64,000 bases of DNA from Bremia lactucae (Eukaryota > Oomycota > Peronosporomycetes > Peronosporales > Peronosporaceae), in the NCBI RefSeq assembly GCF_004359215.1, contig NC_090610.1, positions 12,676,199-12,740,198 on the forward strand, in the 5' to 3' direction. The position numbers and the translations under genes were made by a program. Below, in pieces: positions 43,281-53,945 of this stretch. Position 1 is the stretch's first letter. The number at the start of each line of letters is the position of its first letter. The notes beneath the pieces are model-generated. The model was not told the origin of the DNA. It was given only the letters and a program-made list of their open reading frames with translations, and ran no database searches.

Positions 43281-44173
43281 AGTACCCTCCTTGTCAAAGA
43301 CATCGCGGCAGTTGGCGCTGAATGGTGACTGCCCATGTGAACTATGGACACCGTGTTGACGATTTTGCACCGGAGCTATCTCGCTCCTTAGGTCAGAGAG
43401 AAACTTGTTGACTCAAAGAGTTTCTTAGCTTATAGAACTAGTGGAATTAACAAGTTGAAGAGTCGCACAAGCTCTTAGAGCTTAATGATCCTATCAGTGG
43501 TTCGTAAAACCACAAGGTAACTAATGCACGAGCGTGTATTCCTTAGGAAGGATTAGTGCTCTCACGAATCACCGCGCAAGCCTAAGTGAGGTACTTAACG
43601 CTTTAAGATTAAGGGGAAACTGAATTTTGTTTAATGTTTTTAGATATAAAACCTGACCTTATTTACTTCCGAATAGATTTCGACCCTAGATCTCTATTCG
43701 GTGGCCGTCACGTGTATTACCCATATTGAATGGGGATTAAGAAATAATACCTATTTTTAAAATAGAAAGCCGAAGTGTGCCATAGCGATTTTTTGTGGCC
43801 ATTTTCTATACCCACTTCTTTGCTATATTACTAAGATCTTACGATACACACTACAACTTTCCAAGTCCGCGTGTCGACACACAAATTTTAACGGTCGAAA
43901 AACAACTTGAATAGGACAGAATGGTGACGGCTCTCTGTCACGATGCCATTTTCGAAAAAAACGAATGATGTATCCCGCGTGTTCGTGTACTTTAATCCAA
44001 TGTAACAAGAAACGTTCGACAAATTTATTCCACGCTAAATACCACAAGGTTGCAGTTCGGCATCCGCAAAAAACCGTGTTATCCCCATCAAATGCTTGAC
44101 CTCTGCAATCTCTGAAGGTGCTAAACGGATCACTTCCACTTTCGCACCCAACACAGCAAAGCACCACGTAAAG
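43281..44173. other. Spacer before PEPCK, with a short retroelement fragment
   Basis: About 890 bp. The stretch 43370-43470 resembles the gag-protease spacer of element 4 at about 55615-55710 (GGAGCTA.CTCGCTCCT, then GTCAGAG). The rest, from about 43600, is AT-rich and should contain the PEPCK promoter. Confidence 0.45.
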
Positions 44174-46205
44174 ATGCAGCACGAGACCACAACCACCGCA
44201 TTGGGTCTGGACGAACTTGGCATCCAGAATAGCTGCAAGGTGTTTCATAACCTGACGCACGAGCAGCTGGCGGACCACGAGAGAACATTCAACGAAGGCA
44301 CCTTTGTGGCCAACGGCACGTTTGCCGTAGACACGGGCAAGTACACTGGTCGTTCGCCCAAGGACAAATTTATTGTCAAGCAGGCGCCATCTCAGGACAA
44401 TGTGTGGTGGGGCTCAATTAACCAGCCCACAACAATCGACGTGTTTGAGGCGCTATATGCCAAGGTCGTGAACCACTTCAGCTCCGTCGACCGCATGTAC
44501 GTGTTTGATGGTTACTGTGGTGTGAGCGAAAAGTCTCGTTTGAATGTACGCATTATCACGGAGCTGGCATGGCAACACCACTTTGTGACAAATATGTTTA
44601 TCCGCTCAGACTTTGCAAGCGTAGCGAATGACTTTCAGGCCGACTTTACGGTCATTAACGCGTGCAAGATCGTGGACGAGGACTGGAAAGCCCACGGTCT
44701 TCATTCGGAAGTCTTTGTGATTTTTAACATTGAAAAGCACGTGGCTATCATTGGCGGTACATTTTACGGCGGCGAAATGAAGAAGGGGATCTTCAGTATG
44801 ATGAATTACCATTTGCCATTAAATGGTGTGATGGCCATGCATGCGTCGGCAAACATAGGGAAGAATGGGGACACGGCCATATTTTTTGGGCTTTCGGGTA
44901 CGGGCAAAACGACGTTGTCGGCCGATCCAAAGCGTGAGTTGATTGGAGATGATGAGCATGGCTGGGNNNNNNNNNNNNNNNNNNNNNNNNNNNNNNNNNN
45001 NNNNNNNNNNNNNNNNNNNNNNNNNNNNNNNNNNNNNNNNNNNNNNNNNNNNNNNNNNNNNNNNNNNNNNNNNNNNNNNNNNNNNNNNNNNNNNNNNNNN
45101 NNNNNNNNNNNNNNNNNNNNNNNNNNNNNNNNNNNNNNNNNNNNNNNNNNNNNNNNNNNNNNNNNNNNNNNNNNNNNNNNNNNNNNNNNNNNNNNNNNNN
45201 NNNNNNNNNNNNNNNNNNNNNNNNNNNNNNNNNNNNNNNNNNNNNNNNNNNNNNNNNNNNNNNNNNNNNNNNNNNNNNNNNNNNNNNNNNNNNNNNAATG
45301 GGGACACGGCCATATTTTTTGGGCTTTCGGGTACGGGCAAAACGACGTTGTCGGCCGATCCAAAGCGTGAGTTGATTGGAGATGATGAGCATGGCTGGGA
45401 TGACGAAGGCGTGTTTAACTTTGAAGGAGGTTGTTACGCTAAGACGATTAATCTATGCAAGAAGAGCGAGCCCGACATATATAATGCCATTCAGCCAAAC
45501 GCTATGTTGGAGAACGTCTGGATCGACGCGAATAACGAGCCTGATTATTTCAATTCGAGCAAGACCGAAAATGGCCGCGTGTCGTACCCAATTTATCACA
45601 TTCCACACTACCGACCCGACTCGCGCGGCAAGCACTCGCAAGTTGTAATTTTTCTCACGTGTGATGCGTATGGCGTGTTTCCACCCGTGTCTAAACTCTC
45701 GGCAGGTCAGGCACAATACCATTTTCTATCGGGTTACACTGCTAAAGTCGCGGGGACGGAGCGCGGCGTTACAGAGCCCCAAGCGACGTTTTCGACGTGT
45801 TTTGGAGCGGCATTTATGACGCTGCATCCGACCAAGTATGCGGATTTGCTGAAAAAGAAGCTGCAAGAGCACAATACGCTTGTCTACCTCATCAACACGG
45901 GCTGGACGGGTGGCGTGTATGGAGTTGGCGAGCGCATGAAGCTTCCATTTACACGCAAATGTGTCGATGCCGTGCTCGATGGCAGCCTTAATAATGCAAC
46001 ATTTATTAAGGATTCGCTCTTTGGCTTTGAAATTCCGACGATGTTGGACGGCGTTCCGACGGAAATATTGAATCCAAAGGACGCCTGGACTGATAAAGAT
46101 GCGTATGACGAGACGGCGCTTAAACTGGCAAAAGCCTTTAAGGAGAATTTCAAGCAATTTATATTGCCTGACAACGACATATCTGTATTTGGACCGAACG
46201 TGTAG
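44174..46205 (+). CDS. pckA: ATP-dependent phosphoenolpyruvate carboxykinase, interrupted by an assembly gap
   Basis: ATP-type PEPCK, which converts oxaloacetate and ATP to PEP, ADP and CO2 in gluconeogenesis. The start is the ATG at 44174 ([16 protein letters not shown]); a TTG-initiated extension to 44096 is not needed. Sequence shows [11 protein letters not shown], the kinase-2-type [15 protein letters not shown], and the P-loop [14 protein letters not shown] 330-N gap (44967-45296) follows DDEHGW. The 103 bases before the gap (44864-44966) are repeated exactly after it (45297-45399), so the P-loop appears twice. Overlaying the two copies gives one continuous frame of about 532 aa, near the family's usual 530-540. 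The C-terminal half includes [24 protein letters not shown] and NTGWTGG. Confidence 0.92.
44967..45296. other. Assembly gap (330 N) with identical 103-bp flanks
   Basis: The 103 bp on each side are identical (44864-44966 and 45297-45399), the pattern of two contig ends that overlap but were not merged. The gap is probably not real sequence. Confidence 0.9.
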
Positions 46206-46426
46206 GTGGTCGATTATTACGTGGATTTTGATGCATTAGTCTAAATATTGTGCAAGGTGTTCATTTATAATCTATTTTATAACGCACTTTCTCTCATTTC
46301 TTTGTATAAGTAAAGTCTGGGCTTATGCCCTTTCAATGTATAGAGGATAGTCGACAAATAAAATACTTAATCAACATGATATCAAAACCTTGATTTCCAA
46401 TTAATTATTTTTGTATTTAGTCAAGC

Positions 46427-47851
46427 ATGATCGTCGCAGCGGAGCTGCAGACGGCGTTAAAGTCGATAATGCCCGATCATTTACAAACTATTCTACTTGC
46501 TGACTCTGTTGACATTTCTTCCTCGCCGATCGAATTGCAAAGCGTCCAAAAATTGGCGGAAGTGCTACCTTTCGCGGATGATCCGGAGCTTCAAGCACAA
46601 TTAAACGACGTCATTTCCATCGTCAAAGCTCTCAGTCGCGTGGTTATTCGGTATACTTCAGCAACTGCGCTGGACGAAAATCATTTGGCGAAGCATATGG
46701 TCCTAGATGACCGTCTGCTGCCATTTCTGCGCGTCTTACACGCATTTGTGACTCGAAGAAGGGAGCTTGGGATGCTTGACGACAAGGAGATGCTCCAATG
46801 GTTGCCATTTGTGCTCACAGCGTGCTGTTTTGTATCAAAAGCTGATTTACCAGGCGCTGATTCAATGCAGAGCGTCACACTTGCGGACAAGACACTGGTC
46901 GCAGCTGTGGATCTTACCAAAGCTGAAGATTTGCGGAGTTTAATCGCGAAATACGTCGCGCAGATCGTAGCTTTGTGTTCCCAGGACGTGAATAAACAGC
47001 AGTGGGTTCAAGCAGCGTCTATTAATAAAAAAATCATGCTGAAGGTCGTCGAGCAAGTGCCGTTCCCACATTTGGGGGGAGATCTACTTGGCCGTCTACT
47101 AGCGCTGACGTTCCCGCTGGTAGATGACTTGAGCGACACGACGCAACTCGTTGGTGCACGTCTGCTGAGGCACATTATACGAAATGTTACGCCCACGGAA
47201 GTGCGATGGTACTCAAATGTCTTGCTCGAGGTGCTGCATACAGCAATTGTATCGCGCAAGCCCCGCACACTTGACGTGTTATTGAATTGTCTCATCGAAT
47301 CATTGGACATGGTGTCTTCTCCTGGCGATTACCAGTACTATGATCGGTTTACGCTGCGTCTTCTTAATGACGCGAGTTTATGCAGCGATGTGAAGGTTCG
47401 AATGATATACGTTCGACACGTACAAACTCTTGTCATTCGTCAAGGAGCTCCTCATAGTCTCAATGCTATTCGATATCTGCAACCCCTTTTGAAAGTCTTG
47501 ATTGCGGGTTTTGAAAGCGTCAATGCCAAGTTTTTAATTGCGTCGCTTGAAGCCTTAAAGACAACAGTTCTTGCGACGTGGCCTCGCATTGCATCGCACA
47601 CGGAGCAAATTTTGGTTGGCGTGCTACGTGCGGTGGCGTTCTGTGAGATGTTTGACGATTGTACAGAATTAATTCCATCCTCGGAAGATAGAAGGCAAAT
47701 TCTTGCGCTATGCGAAGACGTTCTGGACTTGCTGCACAACGCTAATACTAATAAGTCCGCGGTCAGTGACATGCTTGGTATGGTGGGTAGCCAGTGTCCC
47801 AAGCTAACTTCATTTTGCACGTGCGTGCAAGAGAAAGTAGCCTCTCGATAG
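46427..47851 (+). CDS. TTI2-like helical-repeat protein (TTT complex)
   Basis: Complete 474-aa frame from ATG. All-helical, ARM/HEAT-like sequence without signal peptide or membrane segments. The segment VGARLLRHIIRNVTPTEVRWYSNVLLEVLHTAI strongly resembles TTI2, whose Leu-rich cluster around NVTPxEIRWYG is the most conserved part of the family. TTI2 works with TELO2 and TTI1 as a co-chaperone for PIKK kinases (ATM, ATR, mTOR). The assignment rests on this conserved block and the all-helical layout; the rest is divergent. It lies 221 bp downstream of the PEPCK gene. Confidence 0.75.
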   Translation: MIVAAELQTALKSIMPDHLQTILLADSVDISSSPIELQSVQKLAEVLPFADDPELQAQLNDVISIVKALSRVVIRYTSATALDENHLAKHMVLDDRLLPFLRVLHAFVTRRRELGMLDDKEMLQWLPFVLTACCFVSKADLPGADSMQSVTLADKTLVAAVDLTKAEDLRSLIAKYVAQIVALCSQDVNKQQWVQAASINKKIMLKVVEQVPFPHLGGDLLGRLLALTFPLVDDLSDTTQLVGARLLRHIIRNVTPTEVRWYSNVLLEVLHTAIVSRKPRTLDVLLNCLIESLDMVSSPGDYQYYDRFTLRLLNDASLCSDVKVRMIYVRHVQTLVIRQGAPHSLNAIRYLQPLLKVLIAGFESVNAKFLIASLEALKTTVLATWPRIASHTEQILVGVLRAVAFCEMFDDCTELIPSSEDRRQILALCEDVLDLLHNANTNKSAVSDMLGMVGSQCPKLTSFCTCVQEKVASR

Positions 47852-48481
47852 CATGGTGCATAGGCCATATTTTTGGTATCTATGGTAAATTGCAGCATTG
47901 CGCTTGAGGTAAATTGTATATCTTGCTATGTTCATAGCAATTTTACAAAAAAAATAGAGGGTACTTGAGTAGATCCCGACGGACACTATAAAATAACTTG
48001 TACAGGGACGATTAAATATCAGGTTTGAATATTCCTCACACGTCGCTGGTATCCACCCTTACATAATAGCTGGGAACCTCGTTACCAACTAGTGATGGAT
48101 GTCCCGGGTATCGTTCGATAGTACGACGAGACGTTTCCTCTTCCTCAGAAAAAACTCACTTATTATCCCATTTTCGCAACTGCGTGCGTTTTTTATTAAT
48201 GCAGCAAAAGTACCTCAGCGAAAGCAGAGCAAAGTATAAAACTAGACAGTATTCTAAATGAAAATAAAGAGACGGCATGACGTCTGGGACAAAAGTTGGG
48301 TAGTCGTCATATGCGAGCTCTTCTGCGTCCAAACGTGATTTCTTATACACAAGTGAATATACACCTTGCTTTTAGCCATAGCACTACAATAATATTGCTC
48401 TTTACAGCACCACAACACCGGATGATCTCTGACTCGACATGCCTGATCTCAAGTACGTCGCTGTCCATTTGCACAGGCTCA
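47852..48481. other. Spacer with a chromodomain scrap
   Basis: The stretch at about 48040-48150 (plus strand) encodes YPPLHNSWEPRYQLVMDVPGIVR, then a stop and YDETFPLPQ, a decayed C-terminal end of a Ty3/gypsy chromodomain like 14055-14150. The remainder shows nothing recognisable. Confidence 0.5.
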
Positions 48482-48918
48482 TTAAACGCCTTTTTTGCGC
48501 AGCTGGTGAAAGTGCACGAATTTTGGTTTTCGTTTCATACTGAGCTTCTTTTGTTTCTTGAGCTTCTTAACGTCTTCCATAGCAACGTCTGCTTCCTGGT
48601 TTAGCAATGCAGCCTCTGTCTCCGCCGGTGTGTGTTCCTCAACGATGCCTGTGATGTCACTTCTAGCTAAATGGACTGATGCGCCAATAAGTTTCTTTAC
48701 GTTTGCGACCGACTTGCCACTTCCTGTTATAGTTCATAGTAAAAGAACATTGCTATTGGTAAAACATTGTTTTGTGATAGCCTACCCTGAGTTTCGATGG
48801 CCTTTTTGAGGTTTTGCTGAATCTTTTCTTCTTGAATAGCTTGATGCGGCACGCCAACGCGCTTTCGCAGCTCCGTACGGAACTTCCGCTTTATCTTAGA
48901 GCGCAAACTTTTGGCCAT
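48482..48918 (-). CDS. LLPH/DUF2423-like small nucleolar protein (two exons)
   Basis: Exon 1 48918-48786 begins MAKSLRSKIKRKFRTELRKR, the signature N-terminus of the LLPH/Ybl028c family. A 62-bp intron (48785-48724, GTAGGC...AACAG) follows. Exon 2 48723-48482 encodes the rest, ending in a basic KKLKKQKKLSMKRKPKFVHFHQLRKKGV. The model gives 124 aa in a consistent phase; human LLPH is about 129 aa. Family members are small, very basic and nucleolar, linked to ribosome biogenesis. Retention of the intron in the exon 1 frame would give an implausible stop soon after. Confidence 0.8.
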
Positions 48919-49569
48919 CGTGTGCTCGAAGACTTCTGCAGCTATTGATGGTTAGTGAAGAGCTGGTCGGATGGAAAGTAAACGATTGGCGGAAATTTGT
49001 CCAGTGGCTTCTACTAAAATATATTTCATCTTCTGCAATTGTATTTTTTTAGATTTTATCTTGTCTTGATCGCATGTTAAACTTGACACCCCTTGGCGGC
49101 AGCATATATGCTAATTTGTCAAAGCGGAATAAGGCAATTATTTGCATTCGGCCAACCTAGACCATGAGCGTTACCACATCCATGACCTGTAAAATTGCGC
49201 GGAGCTCGGCAAGAATGGAAGCATTATTCTGCTTCATTGTTAGCGCCCGTCGTTCGATTCTCGTCCATTTCAAAAACCGACTTTTGCAGGCACAATTTTA
49301 TTGATGCTGCTGGATAAGTAGTCGTTACGAAATCGATGACTGACCTTTGTTCGTCAGCTCGACTGCGATCGTCACAATAGAGCGTGGTGTCATATGCGAC
49401 CAAACGTGCTGATGGCATCGTAAAAGGAGCGCCCAACACTTTGTCGTGGTAAATAACATTCATTTCTACGTATGTCATCACTATTGCAACAATTCATTTG
49501 GTCCAAAATCATTAATGTTACATTTAATGAAAACATCAAATGGTCCTGTTCCAGTTTACGATATAATGG
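48919..49569. other. Intergenic region, possible small ORF
   Basis: 650 bp. A minus-strand frame at 49224-49481 (85 codons) exists but has no recognised family and its composition is not distinctive. I do not call it a gene. Confidence 0.35.
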
Positions 49570-50295
49570 CTACAGCTGCCAGTCGTAATTGTCGATCTTA
49601 AATTGCGTAAGTGACGTCAACACTTCGTCCGCTTGGCCAAAGAGCTCTGCCCTCTGTGCTTCGTCAGTGTGTATGCGCACATCCGGAAGAGCAATGCTGT
49701 GCATTCCGGCCGCGTTCGCAGCCGTGTAGCCATTCAACGAGTCCTCAAAGACGATGCAGTACGGTGGAGAGTCGCCATCTTCGCCCTCTTTAAGGCCAAA
49801 GAGGCGTTGGCCTGCCGTCCGGAAAATGTCGGGTGCGGGCTTCCCATGTTTAACAGCTGGGTCGTCACCGCACACAATGGTGGAGAAGAATGCGAAGAGC
49901 TTCGAATGATGCTTAATTTTTTGTTCCACGACTCTTTTGGTATTGGAAGTGGCAAGCGCAATGGGGATACCACGAGCATGCATTGCACTCAAGATCTCAT
50001 AGCCGCCTGGTAGCTCTTGGACGGAATCAACCATGTCGTGCATCTTCGTTTCCCATTTTCTCAAGAGCTCGTCCGGAGTGATGATACTTTCTCGTAGACC
50101 AGCGGCAGTGATGGCCATTTGCGTCCATTCGACAGCAGGACGACCAAGGATGGTCTTGTGCATATCTGAAGTAAATTCCCTTCCAAATTGACGTACAATG
50201 CTATCGATTGCTAGGCGGCTTAATTCCTCCGTGTCTAGCAGCGTACCATCCATATCAAAGATGGCGCCGTGCACCTTCGGCTTGGGCAGAATCAT
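49570..50295 (-). CDS. HAD-superfamily phosphatase, PUDP/GS1-like
   Basis: Complete 241-aa single-exon frame. HAD motif I is DMDGTLLDT with catalytic Asp14 and Asp16, motif II is ATSNT near Ser117, motif III Lys152 in HGKPAPDIF, and motif IV FEDSLNG with Glu184 and Asp185. Between motif I and II a helical cap (C1 type) is present. This layout matches the beta-phosphoglucomutase/pseudouridine-5'-phosphatase (HDHD1) subgroup. Substrate cannot be fixed from sequence. No targeting peptide seen. Confidence 0.88.
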   Translation of the reverse strand: MILPKPKVHGAIFDMDGTLLDTEELSRLAIDSIVRQFGREFTSDMHKTILGRPAVEWTQMAITAAGLRESIITPDELLRKWETKMHDMVDSVQELPGGYEILSAMHARGIPIALATSNTKRVVEQKIKHHSKLFAFFSTIVCGDDPAVKHGKPAPDIFRTAGQRLFGLKEGEDGDSPPYCIVFEDSLNGYTAANAAGMHSIALPDVRIHTDEAQRAELFGQADEVLTSLTQFKIDNYDWQL

Positions 50296-51198
50296 CGTAT
50301 TTTAGGATATTTCAAAAATTTGCCTGGCCAATCTGAGCCTTATAAGAAACAATCGGACGCTGCTGACGTACAAATCGAAAAAGATCAGTACCAGAATTAA
50401 GCCGATGAAGCAATCACATTCCTGCTCTTCGTGACGATTGGTAAGGCATGACCATTTGCAGTGCTGCCGAACGGTTATGACAAATTCTGAATGATTGCAG
50501 GATTTTTTGGGATATTAACCCCGCACTGAGGGAAGAAATGTACGGCAGTCACGTGGTGTTGCGAATGCCTAGACCGGTTTTTGCTAAACTCACCCCACCG
50601 ACGTTTGAGTGATTTTGATTGGCTAAAATAGTCGCATATAGTGTGATATAATTGGCCATTAGGAATGATATAGAAGCGACGCCAGTGTGCGGAAAAAATC
50701 CTTTTTCTCTATAATTAAAACCTACTACCCACATTTACGACACACGCTGAATAAAAATTCGATAGGAATTATGGCTGTCTTTGATCTGGTAAATAATACT
50801 TGGCAAACATTTGAACAAGCGTAGCAAGAGACACGTGCTGCAGCTGTGGAAGATGGTTTCCCCTCAAGGTTGTAAGAATCAGGAAGGTGGTCACCGTGCA
50901 AATGGTGAGGTAAGGGTAAAGGTTCTGTATTTTGAATATGCCGGCAGCTACGGTAACCCTGAGCGTTTATAAAATGCAAGGAAAAGGACGCAAAAGTGCT
51001 GTAACTGTCCTTTCCAAGTAACAATGAGAAAGCAGGAAAGATGGCTCCTTCAAATTGACAACATCAACCAAAACCACCATCTTGCAACACATCTCGACGA
51101 AATTTTGTAGTTGACTATAAATTCTCGTAACTGATATAGGTACACCCCCCCCTTTGGTATAGCAACTCCCTCCCCGTCTGTATTGAATAAAGACGTCA
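50296..51198. other. Intergenic region upstream of HAD gene and of an LTR
   Basis: 900 bp without a supportable gene. It includes the promoter of the minus-strand HAD gene. A C run (51147-51155) lies shortly before the LTR at 51199. Confidence 0.4.
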
Positions 51199-52201
51199 TG
51201 TAACGGGGTGTATCGTTACATGAAATTAACAATAAAAGATTGTTAATTAATATTATCCAAAAGGTAGATAATATTTGGAGGAAATTACTTTAAATAGTAA
51301 TTTCCTGAATTCTTATCCATAAATAGGTATAGACCATTATGTCTATTTATTCCGCAGACTAATCAGCTGTAGAAGTAATCAAAGAGAGTTACGAGATAAG
51401 ATAGATAAGAATTCATTTACATGTTTAGTATTAGTTTATAGTTAAGACAACATTTACAAAGATAGATTAACAAGACACTTAACTATATTAATACAGTTTT
51501 CATTCTACCCCGACTTCGACGGGTGCAAGCCGAGCGCACGTGCAAGGCTTTTATCGCGCCTGGCAACGACGTGAATGTCGTGGGCTTCTCGGTAAGCGCT
51601 TTCATATCCCACAATCGTACGGTCGAGTCCATACCGCCACTTGCAAGTGGTAGAAAGGAGTGCGGTTGAACGAATGAGTTCATCCGTAGGAAACGATGCA
51701 ATCCTGGCATTACTGTCCAACTTAGACAGAGATGCCCTCCATTCAACCGTCGCCAAGTTCATACAACATGAACTTGACGAGATGAAGGAAAAAGTAGCCT
51801 TGCTGAATCAGCAAGGCTCTCAACAGGCGGAACTGTTGAGATTACAACAGGTACAGACCCCTGTACCTGGGATGACGCAAACGCGTCGTCCCGAAAACCC
51901 TTAAAGATTGACATCTCTAAGTATAGGGAGTCGAAGAAGACTCTCTCTTAAGATGGCTTGTCGAGTTGGACGATGCCATAAGGGCTCGTCACATCGTCGA
52001 CGAGCAAATGCAAGTCGCATTTGCTCCGTCAAATTTGGCAGGTCGAGCCAAAACTTGAGCGCGAGGGCCTTAAGTTGCGCGACCCACCTGTCTTTAAGTC
52101 GCTAGAGTTTTTAATGCTCGGCTCAAACAGATGTTTGAACTGCCCAAGGCTGAGTTCGAAGCTCGATCAACTTCTAAAACTCAAGCAAGCAAGCGTGATG
52201 T
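51199..52201 (+). mobile_element. Truncated Ty3/gypsy element with LTR and gag, carrying a foreign insert
   Basis: LTR 51199-about 51498 (start TGTAACGGGGTGTATCG), an insert of about 150 bp with a WD40-like minus-strand frame (51505-51655), then gag sequence from about 51660 that matches the gag start of element 4 and runs to the gap at 52202. The LTR end and PBS expected before gag are replaced by the insert. The element runs into the gap, so its extent is unknown. Confidence 0.75.
51505..51655 (-). pseudogene. WD40-repeat gene fragment inside the element
   Basis: The minus strand encodes LPLASGGMDSTVRLWDMKAL, a typical WD40 blade end, followed by TEKPTTFTSLPGAIKALHVR. It is inserted between the LTR and the gag start of a Ty3/gypsy element, in antisense. 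No second blade follows. Either a host gene piece captured by the element, or the remains of a host gene into which the element inserted. Another frame over the same bases also lacks stops, so some caution applies. Confidence 0.55.
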
Positions 52202-52301
52202 NNNNNNNNNNNNNNNNNNNNNNNNNNNNNNNNNNNNNNNNNNNNNNNNNNNNNNNNNNNNNNNNNNNNNNNNNNNNNNNNNNNNNNNNNNNNNNNNNNN
52301 N
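52202..52301. other. Assembly gap (100 N)
   Basis: Exactly 100 N, likely a placeholder of unknown true size. It separates retroelement gag from the 3' end of the LisH-CBL gene. Confidence 0.9.
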
Positions 52302-53412
52302 CAAGGCCCGTGCCTTCTGCATTTTGATAGAAATACACATCTCGGCAAATGTCGGGATCTTTGGCAATGACGATACCAGACATCGTGTCACTGTGTCCGC
52401 AGATAAATTTCGTAGCGGAATGCACGACAATATCAGCGCCAAGGTCCAGTGGATTTTGTAAAATAGGACTCATCATTGTATTGTCGACGGATAACAACGC
52501 ATTGACAGTATGCGCCGCTTCTGCGAGGCGCTTGATATCGCAAATGCGCTGCATGGGATTCGTCGGTGACTCCATCATGACAAGTTTGGTCTTGTCAGTA
52601 AGAGCTGCAAGTAGATTTTTAGGGCCATGCTCGCCTGAGAGGTCGACGTACTTAACATTGATGCCGTTTTTCGTCGCAACTTTGCTCAGTAACCGGTACG
52701 TACCCCCGTACGAATCGTCAGACAGCACAATCTCGTCGCCGACATGAGCGAGGCGAGAGACAGCAGAGAGGGCGGCCATACCGCTGGTAAATGCAAACGC
52801 ACGGTGTCCATTCTCAAGCTCCGCCATTTGTCGCTCTAATGCTGCTCGCGTTGGGTTACCCGAGCGGGTATAATCGTAGGCACCAAAGGTGGTCCCAGAA
52901 GGTTGCGCGAAGGTAGAGGTCTGGTAGATAGGCATGGTGGCCGAGCCGTGGGGGTCGTCTTTACACGCCTCGAAGCTCACAATGCGCGTGCTCATTGAAA
53001 ATTCGTCGCTTGCCCCATTCTTAAGCATATTCCGATTGACTTCGTCAATTTCTAGAGCCTCATTTCCATCGAGATGCGCACGGGCACGCTTTGGCGTCGC
53101 CTCGGCTTCGTAGCGAGGCACGAAAATCTTCTCGGGCTCCGCTTGACCTGATCCAGATACCAGCTGCGTAACATAACTTCGTTCCAGCATAAACTCGAGA
53201 CGAGAGGCAAGAGAAGGCGGGAAGAATTCATCGGTTTGCTGGTTCGAGGCGGCTACTGGCGACGCGGCACGGGGGGATCCCGTGGCCTCACGCTCAGAGC
53301 GTAGCGTCCGCTCAGCTTCGAAGAATTGTCGCGTGCGGAGATAGTCACACACAAGGTCAAAGACTTCCGACTCTCCAAGGCTCTGCTGTAATGCTGCGGA
53401 CGAGGAGGCCAT
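52302..53412 (-). CDS. LisH-like N-terminus fused to cystathionine beta-lyase (3' end missing in gap)
   Basis: Minus-strand frame from ATG 53412 to the gap, 370 codons visible. Residues about 15-42 (EVFDLVCDYLRTRQFFEAERTLRSE) look like a LisH motif. From Met140 on (STRIVSFEACKDDPHG) it is a PLP-dependent Cys/Met-metabolism enzyme of the cystathionine beta-lyase type: PIYQTSTFAQPSG, YTRSGNPTR (181-189), SGMAALSAV, DDSYGGTYR, and HSATKFICGHSD with the PLP lysine at about 335. Cystathionine beta-lyase cleaves cystathionine to homocysteine, pyruvate and ammonia in methionine synthesis. About 150 residues of the C-terminus would lie in or beyond the gap. Usual enzymes start near Met140, so 139 residues are extra. 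The LisH call is inferred from pattern. Confidence 0.82.
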
Positions 53413-53718
53413 GATGAAGGGGGTGAGTGGCTAAGGAGCCAATTCTGAACTGATAACCGGTAAAGCAGTAATGGCACAATTGTTTCGGGTGCAATACCTT
53501 TTCGAATGACGATCGTTCCCTTTTCACGAATGGAATTTGTACATTGGTACCCAAAAAAGATCAGCTTCCAGGAAAGTTACGAGAAGTAGCGCTACTTAAA
53601 TTGCTCGATTTAAAAAAAAAAAACAGTCGATGTCAACATTGCAATAAAATTCTCGCACCTCGATTTTTAACGTAACAAAGCCGCTGTAACCGGTTCATCA
53701 TGATTACCACCAAGTAAA
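53413..53718. other. Spacer upstream of LisH-CBL gene
   Basis: About 300 bp containing an A12-like run and otherwise nothing recognised. It should hold the promoter of the minus-strand LisH-CBL gene and the 3' end of the neighbouring gene. Confidence 0.4.
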
Positions 53719-53848
53719 TTATGGCGAATTTGACAGAACGCGCGAATCATCTTCATCCGTGTCCATAAGGTCTTGGAAGCAAGTAGGTCCAAGCCGTTCT
53801 TTGATAGCATTTCCTACTACATCTTCATCTGCATGCTCCAAGTGTGGG
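53719..53848 (-). pseudogene. Probable last exon of an unidentified gene, cut by element 4
   Basis: A 130-bp minus-strand exon after a good acceptor (TTTTCTTTAG). It encodes PHLEHADEDVVGNAIKERLG, then TCFQDLMDTDEDDSRVLSNSP and a stop at 53721-53719. The intron upstream runs to about 53930, where only a few coding-like codons remain before LTR 53946 of element 4. So the rest of the gene is missing here. Family not recognised. It could also be a spurious frame. Confidence 0.45.
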
Positions 53849-53945
53849 CTAAAGAAAAGATCCAAACGATATAGTTAACATTCTCGTAAATATTGCACCA
53901 CAACAAATTAAACGGCTTATTTTGGGAAACTTAGAGCAGCTCTTT

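Noticed and set aside
44096..44173. PEPCK start at the upstream TTG
   Set aside because: No ATG there. The ATG at 44174 gives a length close to the family norm after the gap is collapsed.
49224..49481. Small minus-strand gene of 85 codons
   Set aside because: No family, no helpful composition, and the region lies between two genes without other support.
51505..51762. Alternative minus frame (GYESAYREAHD...) over the WD40 insert as a separate gene
   Set aside because: It has no recognised domain; the WD40 frame has a clear blade motif.
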